From positions 496,001 through 560,000 of the forward strand of contig CAWFLE010000007.1 in NCBI GenBank assembly GCA_963816545.1: a DNA stretch of 64,000 nt, written 5' to 3'. This document shows, piece after piece, positions 1 through 9,467 of this stretch. The first letter of the stretch is position 1; each line of letters opens with the position of its first letter. A program made the position numbers and the translations under genes. The stretch is from Albimonas sp963816545. GTDB taxonomy: Bacteria > Pseudomonadota > Alphaproteobacteria > Rhodobacterales > Rhodobacteraceae. Under the pieces are notes generated by a model. That model was not told where the DNA came from. It searched no databases and saw nothing but the letters and a program-made list of their open reading frames with translations.

Positions 1-172
1 TGCGCATGGACGCCTCTCCGAATCGCTCGCCGCGAAGGGACGCGGCTTTTCTTCACGTTTTCAGTGGGCAATATAGGCGTCCAAGCCGCCCGCGTCAGCG
101 TCCCAGGGGGAGCGGGCGGCGGCGCGCAGCGCAGCCTTATCTCCCGCGGACCGCGCAACGGACCCGGAACCA

Positions 173-1564
173 ATGACGAAGACATCGCCTTCCATCAGCC
201 TGGGCGTCTCGCCGCAGCTGGAGAACCCCGACCTCGAGTCCCTGCGCGACTGGATCCGCGCCCACCGGGTCGAGGAGATCGAGTGCGTGACCCCCGACTT
301 CGCGGGCATCGCGCGCGGCAAGGTGATGCCGGCCGCCAAGTTCCTGCGGGAAAGCGAGATCCGGCTGCCTGTCTCGATCTACTTCGCCGTCATCACCGGC
401 GAATACGCCGACGTGGACCACCCCGAGCTCTACTCCGACGGCGACATCACGCTGATCCCGGACCTGGCCACGGCGCGCGCGGTGCCGTGGGCGGGGGATC
501 CGTCGCTGCAGATCATCCACGACGTGGCGGACCGGCACGGCGAGCCGCTGGGCTACGCCCCCCGCCAGGTTCTGCGCAACGTGCTGAAGGCCTACGAGAA
601 TCACGGTTGGACGCCCGTGGTGGCGCCGGAGCTGGAGTTCTACCTCACCAAGCCGAACACCGACCCGGACTACCCGCTGGAGCCGCCGGTGGGGCGTTCG
701 GGCCGCCGCTCCACCGGCTCCCAGGCGTTCTCGCTGTCGGCGGTGGACGAATACGACGCGGTGATCGAGCATATCTACGACTACGCCGATGCGCAGGGCC
801 TGGAGATCGACACCATCATCCAGGAGGCCGGCGCCGCGCAGCTCGAGGTGAACATGCTGCATGGCGACGCCATGAAGCTCGCGGACCAGGTGTTCCTGTT
901 CAAGCGCCTGATCCGGGAGGCGGCGCTCCGCTGCGGAGCCTACGCGACGTTCATGGCCAAGCCAATGCAGGGGCAGCCCGGCTCGGCCATGCATATTCAC
1001 CAGTCGGTTCTGGATCGCGAGGGGCGCAACATCTTCACGGCCGACGACGGCGAGGCCTCGCCCCTTTTCGACGCCTTCATCGGCGGTCAGCAGAAGTACC
1101 TGCCGGCCTGCTCGGCGCTGACGGCGCCTTACGTCAATTCGTACCGGCGGCTGGTCAAGTACATGTCCGCGCCTGTAAATCTGGAATGGGGCTACGACAA
1201 CCGCTCCACCGGGCTGCGGGTGCCGCGGTCGGACCCGCGGGCGCGGCGGGTGGAGAACCGGCTGACCGGGGCGGACGCCAACCCCTATCTGAGCATCGCG
1301 GGCTCGCTCGCGGCGGGGCTGCTGGGGATGCTGGAGGGCACGCCCCCGCGCCCGCCCGTCACGGGAGGGGCCTATGACCGGGACCGGGACATCCCCTATT
1401 CGCTGCTGGAGGCCGTGGATCTGCTGCAGGAGGCCGGGCCGCTCGCGGATCTGCTGGGGCGGGATTTCGTGCGCCTCTACGGCACGCTCAAGCAGTTCGA
1501 GTACGACCAGTTCATGACCGTCATCAGCCCGTGGGAGCGGGAGCACCTGCTGCTGAACGTCTAG
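173..1564 (+). CDS. Glutamine synthetase family protein, gamma-glutamylputrescine synthetase-like
   Basis: 463 aa, the usual length for class I/III glutamine-synthetase-like ligases. The N-terminal beta-grasp part carries DFAGIARGKVMP (residues 42-53). The catalytic domain shows PELEFYL, a metal-ligand region around EAGAAQLEVN, and GSAMHIHQS, the GS ATP/metal histidine motif. Family knowledge: PuuA-type enzymes ligate glutamate to an amine such as putrescine using ATP. The next gene is a PuuB-like FAD oxidase on the same strand, which supports amine catabolism over ammonium assimilation; no adenylylation-loop tyrosine context is obvious. Start is the ATG after CGGACCCGGAACCA. The substrate amine cannot be read from sequence. 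Confidence 0.88.
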   Translation: MTKTSPSISLGVSPQLENPDLESLRDWIRAHRVEEIECVTPDFAGIARGKVMPAAKFLRESEIRLPVSIYFAVITGEYADVDHPELYSDGDITLIPDLATARAVPWAGDPSLQIIHDVADRHGEPLGYAPRQVLRNVLKAYENHGWTPVVAPELEFYLTKPNTDPDYPLEPPVGRSGRRSTGSQAFSLSAVDEYDAVIEHIYDYADAQGLEIDTIIQEAGAAQLEVNMLHGDAMKLADQVFLFKRLIREAALRCGAYATFMAKPMQGQPGSAMHIHQSVLDREGRNIFTADDGEASPLFDAFIGGQQKYLPACSALTAPYVNSYRRLVKYMSAPVNLEWGYDNRSTGLRVPRSDPRARRVENRLTGADANPYLSIAGSLAAGLLGMLEGTPPRPPVTGGAYDRDRDIPYSLLEAVDLLQEAGPLADLLGRDFVRLYGTLKQFEYDQFMTVISPWEREHLLLNV

Positions 1565-1637
1565 GTTAACGCGGTCTGCGAAGCGTCTGCAAAACGTATG
1601 GCAGGCGTATGGCGGCGCGTCCGATGGACCGGAAAAG

Positions 1638-2928
1638 ATGAATCTCCTCTACGCCAACGAGCCCGCCGGCAAGTTTCCCCCGAGCTGGTACGTCGAAAGC
1701 GCCCCGCCCTTCCCCGCCCAGCCGGTGCTGGAGGGGGAGACGCGCGCGGACGTGTGCATCGTCGGCGCGGGCTTCACGGGCCTCTCGGCGGCGCTGCACC
1801 TGGCGGAGCGCGGCGCCTCGGTGACGGTGCTGGAGGCGCAGCGGGTGGGCTGGGGCGCCTCGGGGCGCAACGGCGGGCAGATCGGCGTCGGACAGCGGGT
1901 GGACCAGCCGGAGCTGGAGCGGCTCGCGGGCGAGACGCTGGCGCGGGAGGCGTGGGAGATCGGGCTCGACGCCGCGCGGCTGGTGCGGGAGCTGGTGACG
2001 AAGCACGCCATCCCCTGCGCGCTCAAGCCCGGCGTGATGTACGTGAACCATCGCCGGCGATACGACCGCCACTCCCGCGACTATGCCGAGCACATGCGGG
2101 CGCGCTATGGGCATGAGGTGGCGTATCTTCCGCCGGAGGAGGTGGCGCAGCGGCTCGGCGCCTCGGGCATCCACGGCGGGACGCTGGACATGGCGGGGGG
2201 GCATCTGCATCCGCTGGCCTATGCGCGGGGGCTGGCCTTCGCCGCCCTCTCGGCCGGAGCGCGGATCCATGAGGGGTCGGAGGCGCTGGAGATCGACGGG
2301 ACCACGGTGCGGACCGCCCGGGGCGCGGTGCGGGCGGACCGGGTGATCGTGGCCTGCAACGGCTATCTCGGCGGTCTGCTGCCGGAGGTGGCCGGGAAGG
2401 TCATGCCGATCAACAACTTCGTGCTCGCGACTGAACCTTTGTCTGAAGACCGGGCGCGCAGCCTGATCCGGGACGACGTGGCGGTCGCGGACAGCCGCTT
2501 CGTGGTCAACTACTTCCGCCTGTCCGAGGATCGGCGAATGTTGTTCGGCGGGGGCGAGAGTTACGGGTGGAAGTTCCCGCAGGATCTGAAGGGCTTGGTG
2601 CGGGGCAAGATGCTCAAGCTGTTCCCGCAGCTCTCGGATGTGCGCGGTCACCCATGCCTGGGGCGGCACGCTCGCGATCACGCCCACGCGGCTGCCGGTG
2701 TGGGGCGAGATCCGGCCGGGGGTGTTCAACGCCTCGGGCTATTCGGGCTCGGGCGTGGCGCTGGCGACCATGGCCGGGCCGATCCTGGCGGAGGCGCTGG
2801 CGGGGGAGCGGCGGCGGCTCGACATCATGGCCCGCCTGCCCGTGCCGGGGTTCCCGGGGGGGACGTGGCTCCGTCGCCCCACGCTGCTCGCGGCCATGAC
2901 CTTCGCGGGGCTGCGCGACAGGTTGTGA
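1638..2928 (+). CDS. FAD-dependent amine oxidase, PuuB-like (frameshifted)
   Basis: DAO-family flavoprotein of about 430 aa when corrected. The Rossmann motif ADVCIVGAGFTGLSAALHL lies near residues 35-53, with RVGWGASGRNGGQIG just after, as in gamma-glutamylputrescine oxidases. The frame breaks near base 2640: it reads LSDVRGHPCLG, but one surplus C (GATGTG-C-GCGGTCACC) hides the family continuation DVAVTHAWGGTLAIT, which stays open in the next frame to a stop at 2928. The C-terminal FAD motif NASGYSGSGVALATMAGP lies in that second frame. Likely function: oxidation of a gamma-glutamyl amine made by the preceding ligase, releasing an aldehyde and H2O2. The break is probably a sequence error. 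An AAAAG lies just before the ATG. Confidence 0.85.
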
Positions 2929-2985
2929 CCGGAACCCGTTGATCCCGCCGCGCGTTCCGGGTCGGAGACCCGCGGAGGAGCGCCC

Positions 2986-3855
2986 TTGGAGATCACCATC
3001 GAGCCGCTGAGAATCGTCTCGGCCCAGCTCAACATCCTCGCCGCGGAGGCGGTGGCGCTGATCCCCAACATGATCGCGGCGCTGCTGGTGCTGGGGCTGA
3101 CGGCGCTCGCGGCCGGGCTGATCGGCGGCGCGGTGCGGCGGGTGATGGTCCGCTCGCGCGCGCGGCCGGCGCTCACGCAGGCGCTGCGGCGGCTCACGCG
3201 GATCGTGGTCTGGCTGCTGGGGCTGCTGCTGACGGCGACGCTGCTGTTCCCGGACCTCACGGCCACGCGGGCGCTGGCAGGGCTGGGGCTGGGGTCGCTG
3301 GTCATCGGGCTCGCCTTCAAGGACATCTTCGAGAACTTCCTCGCGGGCTTCCTGATCCTGCTGAGGAAGCCCATGCGCACGGGCGACGACATCCTGTGCG
3401 AGGGGGTGCAGGGCCGGGTCGAGCGGATCTCGCTGCGCGACACCTTCGTGCGGAAGCGCTCGGGCGAGCTGGTGCTGGTGCCCAACAGCTTCCTGTTCCG
3501 CAACCCGGTGGAAATCCTGACCGACCGCGACTTCCGCCGCATCACCCTCACGGTGCCGGTGGCCTACGGCACGGACGTGGACGCGGCGCGGGAGGTGATC
3601 CGCGCCGCGGTGGAGGCGATCCCGACGCGCGAGAGCGGCGAGGTGCAGGTCTTCGCGGGGGAGTTCGACGCCTATTCGATCGACTTCCTGGTGCGCTGGT
3701 GGGCCCGCAGCGCGCCGATCGACGAGCATCGCAGCCGGGACGAGGCGGTCGCGGCCGTCAAGCGGGCGCTGGAGGGCGCGGGCGTGGAGATCCCCGTGCC
3801 CTACCGGCGCATCCTGTGGGACGGAGCGCCGGTCAGGCCGGAGCCCCCTTCCTGA
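2986..3855 (+). CDS. Small-conductance mechanosensitive channel, MscS family
   Basis: 289-aa inner-membrane protein. Hydrophobic helices lie near residues 20-45 and 65-90. The pore-lining region follows with glycine/alanine-rich LAGLGLGSLVIGLAFKDIFEN (about 97-117), then the beta domain (VQGRVERISLRDTFVRKRSGELVLVPNS) and an alpha/beta C-terminal cage. Known role of the family: release of solutes on hypo-osmotic shock. The start is a TTG preceded by GGAGGAG at seven bases, a strong ribosome site that decides for this codon over downstream ones. It is convergent with the acyl-CoA ligase gene and the 3' ends overlap. Confidence 0.9.
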   Translation: MEITIEPLRIVSAQLNILAAEAVALIPNMIAALLVLGLTALAAGLIGGAVRRVMVRSRARPALTQALRRLTRIVVWLLGLLLTATLLFPDLTATRALAGLGLGSLVIGLAFKDIFENFLAGFLILLRKPMRTGDDILCEGVQGRVERISLRDTFVRKRSGELVLVPNSFLFRNPVEILTDRDFRRITLTVPVAYGTDVDAAREVIRAAVEAIPTRESGEVQVFAGEFDAYSIDFLVRWWARSAPIDEHRSRDEAVAAVKRALEGAGVEIPVPYRRILWDGAPVRPEPPS

Positions 3856-5747
3856 TGCGGAAGGGCCGCGGGAAGACGTCGAGCGCGGCTCTTCACGTCG
3901 GCCTCCGACACGGCGCCGCGGGGGATGATCTCGGCGACGAGGCCAAGCTTCTTGTCCTCCACCACCTCGATGTCGGCATGGATGCCGGCCTTCTCCAGCG
4001 CCTCGCCGTAGACCCGCCGGATCGCCATCCTGCGCAGGTCCGGCTTGAAGACCTTGCCCACGGCGGTCTTGGGGAGCTCGGAGAGGATCTCGATGTGCTT
4101 GGGGTGGGCCGCGCGCTCGGGGACGTGCTCGTCCGCGTAGGCCTGGAGGTCCGCGATGGTGGCGGTCTGGCCGGCGGCGAGCTCCACATAGGCGGCCGGG
4201 ACCTCGCCCGAGTGAGCGTCCGGCTGGCCGATGGCGCCGACGAAGGCGACCGCGGGGTGCTTCGACAGCGCCTCCTCGATCAGGGCGGGGTCGATGTTGT
4301 GGCCGCCCCGGATGATGAGGTCCTTGGCCCGCCCGGTGATCCAGAGATAGCCGTCGGCGTCGATGCGCCCGAGGTCGCCGGTGCGCAGCCACTTGCCGTC
4401 GGCGTAGAGGCCCGCGTTGCGCGCCGCCTCCGTGTAGGTGCGTCCCGCCAGCACGCCGGGGTTTGAGACGCAGATCTCGCCGACCTCGTCCGGGCCGCAG
4501 TCCTTCGAGACCTCCCCCGCGTCGTTGAAATGCAGGATGCGCACGTCGGTGTAGGGGAACGGCAGGCCGACGGAGCCGATTTTGCGCTCGCCGTCCCGCG
4601 GGTTGCAGGAGACGAGGCAGGTCGCCTCGGTCATCCCGTAGCCCTCGAGGATCTTGACGCCGGTCGCTTCCTCGAACCGGTGGAACAGCGCCTGCGGCAG
4701 CGGGGCCGAGCCGCAGAGCGCGAATTTCAGCGTGGAGACGTCCGCATCCACCTTGCGCTGCATCAGCGCGGCGGCGGCGGTGGGAACGGTGATCATCAGC
4801 GTGGCGTTCCAGCGGTCCACCAGCTTCCAGAAGTTGTCGAAGACCCCGTCGCCGCGATAGCCCGCCGGCGTCGGCAGCACCATGTGCGCCCCGGAGGTCA
4901 CGCAGGCCATCCAGATCGGATAGGCCGCGAAGACGTGGAAGAGGGGCAGCGGACAGAGGATCGAGTCGTCCGGCTGGAACATCATCGAGGCCGAGCACCA
5001 GCCGTTGTAGAGCATCCCCTCATGCGCGTGCTGCGCGATCTTGGGCATGCCGGTGGTGCCGCCGGTGTGGAAGTTGGCGCCGATCCGCTTGGGGTCGAGC
5101 GACTCGCTGAAGCTCAGCGTCTTCGGCTGCTGCGCCAGCTCGGCGTTGAAGTCGGAGATCTTCGCGTGGTGCGTCGCGGCCGCCTTCGGGCGGATCAGCG
5201 GCACGATCCACGAGGCGGGCGGCGCGAGGTAGCGCTTCAGGTCCACCTCGAGGAGGTGCTCGACATTCGGCGCGAGGGCCACGGCCTCGGCGGCCTTCTG
5301 CGCCACGTCGGTCCTGGGGAAGGGCGCGAGCGTGACCAGCACCCTCGCCCCCGTTTCGCGCAGGAGGGCGCCGAGCTGCTCGGGTTCCAGCAGCGGGTTG
5401 AGGGGGTTCACCACGCCCGCCGTGCATCCGGCGAGAAGCGCGATGGCGGCCTCGTTGCAGTTGGGGAGGAGGTAGGCGACCGCGTCCCCTTCCTGCACCC
5501 CGAGCGAGCGGAAGAGGTTGGCGGCCTGGTTCACCCGGTCCCGCAGCTCGGCCCAGGTGAGGGTCTCGGCCTTGTCTTTCGGGCCGGACTGGATCTGGAA
5601 GCTCAGCGCGGGGCTCGCGGCATGGCGGTCGGCGGTCTGGGAGAGCTGCTCGTGGACGGAGCGGGCGGACCAGCGGTCGGCGAGGGGGACCTGCTCCCAG
5701 CGCGCCTTGTCGGCGATCGTGCCGAAATGCTCCTTGCGGTGGGGCAT
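3801..5747 (-). CDS. Acyl-CoA synthetase, AMP-binding family (frameshift near the 3' end)
   Basis: About 640-aa adenylate-forming ligase. ATP motif FHTGGTTGMPK sits near residues 226-236, EGYGMTEAT in the middle, the adenylate-binding LRTGDLGRIDADGYLWITGR after it, and the C-terminal lysine motif LPKTAVGKVFK. It should activate a carboxylic acid to its CoA ester; chain length is not evident. The start at 5747 follows GGGAGGAAACCGC; an upstream in-frame ATG at 5795 lacks a site. Near 3890 the frame changes: deleting one A (GTGAAG-A-GCCGCG, minus strand) restores a tail reading ALDVFPRPFRIRKGAPA and a stop at 3833. As sequenced the frame runs on to 3801 through unrelated residues, so an indel error is likely. 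Confidence 0.87.
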   Translation of the reverse strand: MPHRKEHFGTIADKARWEQVPLADRWSARSVHEQLSQTADRHAASPALSFQIQSGPKDKAETLTWAELRDRVNQAANLFRSLGVQEGDAVAYLLPNCNEAAIALLAGCTAGVVNPLNPLLEPEQLGALLRETGARVLVTLAPFPRTDVAQKAAEAVALAPNVEHLLEVDLKRYLAPPASWIVPLIRPKAAATHHAKISDFNAELAQQPKTLSFSESLDPKRIGANFHTGGTTGMPKIAQHAHEGMLYNGWCSASMMFQPDDSILCPLPLFHVFAAYPIWMACVTSGAHMVLPTPAGYRGDGVFDNFWKLVDRWNATLMITVPTAAAALMQRKVDADVSTLKFALCGSAPLPQALFHRFEEATGVKILEGYGMTEATCLVSCNPRDGERKIGSVGLPFPYTDVRILHFNDAGEVSKDCGPDEVGEICVSNPGVLAGRTYTEAARNAGLYADGKWLRTGDLGRIDADGYLWITGRAKDLIIRGGHNIDPALIEEALSKHPAVAFVGAIGQPDAHSGEVPAAYVELAAGQTATIADLQAYADEHVPERAAHPKHIEILSELPKTAVGKVFKPDLRRMAIRRVYGEALEKAGIHADIEVVEDKKLGLVAEIIPRGAVSEADVKSRARRLPAALPHQEGGSGLTGAPSHRMRR

Positions 5748-5931
5748 GCGGTTTCCTCCCTGACTTTCGGCAAGTGTTGGACGCGCGGCCTTCACGGCGC
5801 AAGGTCAACCTGACATAACTCGACGCGGGCCGGGCGAGGGACGGCCGGGACGTCCGCGCCGACCCTGCGGGGCGCCGGGGGCGGCTCGCGGCGGTTCGCG
5901 AACCCGGTGGCGGACCGGCCGACCGGAAGGG

Positions 5932-7701
5932 TCAGCCCGCGGCGAACTGGAGGCGGGCGAGGCGGGCGTAGAGCCCTTCCTGCGTCACCAGCTGGTCATG
6001 GGTGCCCTCGGCCACGATGCGTCCGGCGTCCATCACCACGATCCGGTCGGCGCGCTTCACGGTCGCGAGGCGGTGGGCGATGACCAGCGTGGTGCGCGTC
6101 TCCGACAGGCGCGCGACGGCCTCCTGCACCAGCCGCTCGGACTGGGCGTCGAGCGCCGAGGTCGCCTCGTCCAGCAGCAGCACAGGCGCGTCGCGCAGGA
6201 TGGCGCGGGCGATGGCGAGGCGCTGCTTCTGGCCGCCGGAGAGCATCACGCCGCGTTCGCCCACATAGGCGCCGTAGCCTTCGGGCAGGCGCTCGATGAA
6301 CTCGTGCGCGGCGGCGGCGCGGGCGGCGGCCTCGACTTCGGCGTCCGACGCCTCCGGGCGGCCGAAGCGGATGTTGGCCGCGACGGTGTCGGCGAAGATG
6401 GCCGGGTCCTGGGAGACGACGGAGAAGGCGCGGCGCAGATCCTCGGGCGCCATATCGGCGATGGGGGCGCCGTCCAGCAGGATCGCGCCCGAGGCCGGGT
6501 CGTAGAAGCGCAGGAGAAGCTGGAAGAGCGTGGTCTTGCCCGCGCCGGAGGGGCCGACGACGGCCACCGTCTCGCCGGGGCGGACGTGGAGGGCGACGTT
6601 GTCCAGCGCGGGGGCGTCGGGGCGGGCGGGGTAGCGGAAGGACACGTCCTCGAACGCGATCTCGCCGCGGGAGGGGGCGCGGGCGACGGGGTTCGCGGCG
6701 ACCTTCAGCGGGTCCTGCGTGTCCAGAAGCTCTCCCAGACGCTCGGTGGCGCCGGCGGCGCGCTGGACCTCGCCCCACACCTCCGACAGCGCGCCGACGG
6801 AGCCGGCCACCAGCACCGCGTAGATCAGGAACTGCACCAGCTCTCCGGGCGAGATGTCTCCGTCCCGCAGGTCGGAGGCGCCGATCCAGAGCACGCCCAC
6901 CACGCCGGAGAAGACGAGGAAGATCACGATGGCGGTCAGGATCGCGCGCGCCTTGATCCGGCGGCGGGAGGCGTCGAACGCCGCCTCGATCAGGCCGCCG
7001 TAGCGGGCGCGGGAGGCGCCCTCGGCGGTGTAGGCCTGCACGGTCTGGGCGGCGAGCAGCGTCTCGGTCGCCTGGGCGGAGCTGTCGGCGATGCGGTCCT
7101 GGCTTTCGCGGCTGAGGACGCGCACGCGGCGGCCGTAGATCAGGATGGGCGCCACGATCAGCGGCACCAGCAGCATCGCGTAGCCCGCGAGCTTGGGCGA
7201 GGTCCAGAACATCAGCCCCAGCCCGCCGATCAGCAGCAGGATGTTCCTCAGCGCCACCGAGATGGAGGAGGAGACGACCGAGAGCAGCAGCGTGGTATCG
7301 GCGTTGAGGCGGGAGATCACCTCGCCGGTCATCACCTTCTCGTAGAAGGCGGGACTCATGCCGATGACCTTGTCGTAGACGGCGCGGCGCAGGTCGGTGA
7401 TGACGCGCTCGCCCAGCCGGGTCACGAGGTAGTAGCGCGCCGCCGTCGCCAGCGCGAGCATGGCCGCAATGGCGAGCGCGGAGCCGAAATAGGCGTCCAT
7501 CAGCTCGATCCGCTCGGCCGAGAAGCCGTCCACCACCCGGCCCGCGGCGACGGGCAGGGTCAGGTTGAGCACGGTGGTGGCGAGCAGCATCAGGAAGGCG
7601 CCCCAGACCAGCGCGCGGTAGGGGGCGAGGAACGGGCCCAGCCGGCGCAGCGCGCCGACGGAGCGGCTCTTGGGTCGGTCCTCGTGGTCCTGCCTGGCCA
7701 T
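5932..7701 (-). CDS. ABC transporter, fused permease/ATPase (MsbA/BmrA type)
   Basis: 589-aa half-transporter. The N-terminal six-helix exporter domain covers about residues 30-310, including SPAFYEKVMTGEVISRLNADTTLL typical of type IV exporters. The nucleotide-binding domain follows: Walker A VGPSGAGKTTLFQLL, signature LSGGQKQRLAIARAIL, Walker B PVLLLDEATSALD and the H-loop IAHRLAT. It should act as a homodimer exporting a lipid or drug-like compound. I chose the ATG at 7701 because GGAG sits five bases upstream; the longer in-frame extension to 7788 is Ala/Pro-rich and unsupported. It is a single gene divergent from an MFS gene, with no accessory partner nearby. Confidence 0.88.
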   Translation of the reverse strand: MARQDHEDRPKSRSVGALRRLGPFLAPYRALVWGAFLMLLATTVLNLTLPVAAGRVVDGFSAERIELMDAYFGSALAIAAMLALATAARYYLVTRLGERVITDLRRAVYDKVIGMSPAFYEKVMTGEVISRLNADTTLLLSVVSSSISVALRNILLLIGGLGLMFWTSPKLAGYAMLLVPLIVAPILIYGRRVRVLSRESQDRIADSSAQATETLLAAQTVQAYTAEGASRARYGGLIEAAFDASRRRIKARAILTAIVIFLVFSGVVGVLWIGASDLRDGDISPGELVQFLIYAVLVAGSVGALSEVWGEVQRAAGATERLGELLDTQDPLKVAANPVARAPSRGEIAFEDVSFRYPARPDAPALDNVALHVRPGETVAVVGPSGAGKTTLFQLLLRFYDPASGAILLDGAPIADMAPEDLRRAFSVVSQDPAIFADTVAANIRFGRPEASDAEVEAAARAAAAHEFIERLPEGYGAYVGERGVMLSGGQKQRLAIARAILRDAPVLLLDEATSALDAQSERLVQEAVARLSETRTTLVIAHRLATVKRADRIVVMDAGRIVAEGTHDQLVTQEGLYARLARLQFAAG

Positions 7702-8188
7702 TGCGGCTCCGTTCGCTGGCGCCTGGGGCGCGGTCGGGGCTCCCATAGCAACGGCGCCGGCGGCGGGCAACGCGGGGGGGCGCCGCACGCGGCGTCCGCG
7801 CCGCTGTCACGCCGCAATCACGCCGGTCATGCGATTCGCGGGTTGTCCCTGCGGAATCGACCGCGCCTCCGGGCGCCTCGACGATGCGAAAGCCGGCGCC
7901 TCCTGACGTCCCTCGGGGTTGCGCCGGAGCCGGACCCCGCGCCGCGTTCCCTGGCGGCAGGCGGGGGAGGACCCAGTCCGGGGCGGCGCCGGTCAGCGCC
8001 GCTGGTTCCCGGCGCGCGCCCGTCTGCCGCGCCTCTCCTGCCGCGACGAGTTCGAGGCGGCGAGCGTCGGGAACTTTTTTCTCCGCCCATGGCGCGCCGT
8101 GCGTCGCCTTCGCGCTTGGCCGCCGCGCGGGAATGGCGCAAGGAAGGGGAGAGAGGCCGCGCCCGGCCGTTCCCGCCCCCGGTCCGCG
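7702..8188. other. Divergent intergenic region, no gene seen
   Basis: 487 bases between the start codons of the ABC exporter (leftward) and the MFS gene (rightward). All open frames here give Arg/Pro-rich translations with no family resemblance, which is what random frames in 72% GC DNA look like. The promoters of both transporters should lie here. I cannot point to a convincing -35/-10 pair, operator or RNA structure. Confidence 0.5.
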
Positions 8189-9408
8189 ATGCGCCTGCTG
8201 ATCTCCTTCGCCGCCCTGTTCCTGTCGGTCATCCTGGTGCAGCTCGGCTCCGGCACGCTGGCGCCGCTGGACGCCTTGTCGGGGGCCTCGGCGGGGTTCT
8301 CGACGGGGCAGATCGGGCTGCTCGGGTCCTCGCATTTCGTGGGGTTCTTCGTGGGCTGCTGGCTGGCGCCGCGGCTCACGGGGCTGGTGGGGCATCCGCG
8401 GGTGTTCGCGGCCTTCGCGGCCATGGGCGCCATCGGGGCGCTGGCGCATCCCCTGTGGGTGGACCCGTGGTTCTGGGCGGGGCTGCGCGTGATCTCGGGC
8501 TTCGCGGTGGCGGGCGCCTACACGGTGATCGAGAGCTGGCTGCAGGGGAAGCTGGAGAACGCCAACCGCGGCAAGGTCATCGGCATCTACCGGGTGGTGG
8601 ACCTGTCGGCGGCGCTGGGCGCGCAGGCGCTGATCGCGGTGCTGCCGCCGGCGGCCTATGTGAGCTACAACATCGTGGCGATGCTGTGCTGCCTGTGCCT
8701 GCTGCCGCTGACGCTGACCACCACCAAGGAGCCCGCCCTGCCCGAGGCGCCGCGGCTGCGCCCGCTCAAGACCCTGCGCCTGTCGCCGCTGGGCGCCGCG
8801 GGGGTGTTCGTGGCGGGGGTGACGATGCCGGCCTTCCGCATGGTGGGGCCGGTCTACGGGCTGGAGGTCGGTCTCGATGCGCAGGGGATCGCGCTGTTCC
8901 TGTCGGCCGCGATCTTCGGAGGGGCGGTGGCGCAGATGCCGGTGGGGTGGCTCGCGGACCGGTTCGACCGGCGCTGGGTGCTGATCTGGATGTCGGCCGC
9001 CGCCATCGGGGTGTGCGCGGGGATCGCGTGGATCGGGGCGCCTCGCCGGCCGCGGTCTATGGCGGCGCGCTGGTGTTCGGGCTGGTGAGCTATCCGATCT
9101 ACAGCGTGTCCTCCGCCCATGCCAACGACTTCGCGGGGCCGGGGGAGGCGATGGAGCTCAACGCCTCGCTCCTCTTCATCTACGCGCTCGGCGCGATCCT
9201 GAGCCCGGTGGCGGCGGCGGCGCTGATCGAGACGCAGGGGCCCTCGGCGCTGTTCGTGTTCATCGCGGTGGCGCATCTGGCGCTGGCGCTGCTGGGCTTC
9301 TGGCGGATGCGCGCGAGGCCGGCGGCGGCGGGCGACGAGAAGACCCCCTACGTCTTCACCCCCCGCACCACCTTCATCGTGGGCCGCCTGCTGCGCCGCC
9401 GCCGCTGA
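8189..9408 (+). CDS. MFS transporter, YcaD/UMF1-like (frameshifted)
   Basis: Inner-membrane carrier of about 405 aa when corrected. Helix 1 starts at MRLLISFAALFLSVI; further helices and the MFS loop motif GWLADRFDRRWVLI (near residue 253) follow. The frame breaks near 9040: IAWIGAPRRPRS should read IAWIGAASPAAVYGGALVFG, recovered by adding one C to GGGGCGCCTCG. The remaining helices (VSYPIYSVSSAHANDF, AILSPVAAAALIE) lie in the second frame, ending at 9408. Family members export small molecules; substrate unknown. The break sits in a conserved helix, so a sequence error is the simplest reading. Confidence 0.82.
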
Positions 9409-9467
9409 GGCTCGCGGGGGGCGGGGGATGGGCTAAGAGGGGCGCCGAGTCGCATATAGGGACCCGA

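Noticed and set aside
1..172. Tail of an upstream gene at the window start
   Set aside because: No frame gives a recognisable protein end; a TATAGG word near 72 may be promoter-related, but support is too thin.
137..1546. Long open frame opposite the glutamine synthetase-like gene
   Set aside because: Shadow frame; the plus-strand protein has all GS motifs, while this one has none.
2614..4998. Very long antisense open frame (794 codons)
   Set aside because: It runs across three real genes, reads as Arg/Gly/Pro-rich sequence without any family motif, and is a product of high GC content.
7827..8141. Minus-strand ORF of 104 codons between the ABC and MFS genes
   Set aside because: Arg/Pro/Gly-rich translation with no family features or ribosome site.
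5998..9408. Open frame of 1136 codons on the plus strand
   Set aside because: Its first 700 codons are antisense to the ABC transporter. Only the last ~120 codons are real, as the second half of the frameshifted MFS gene.
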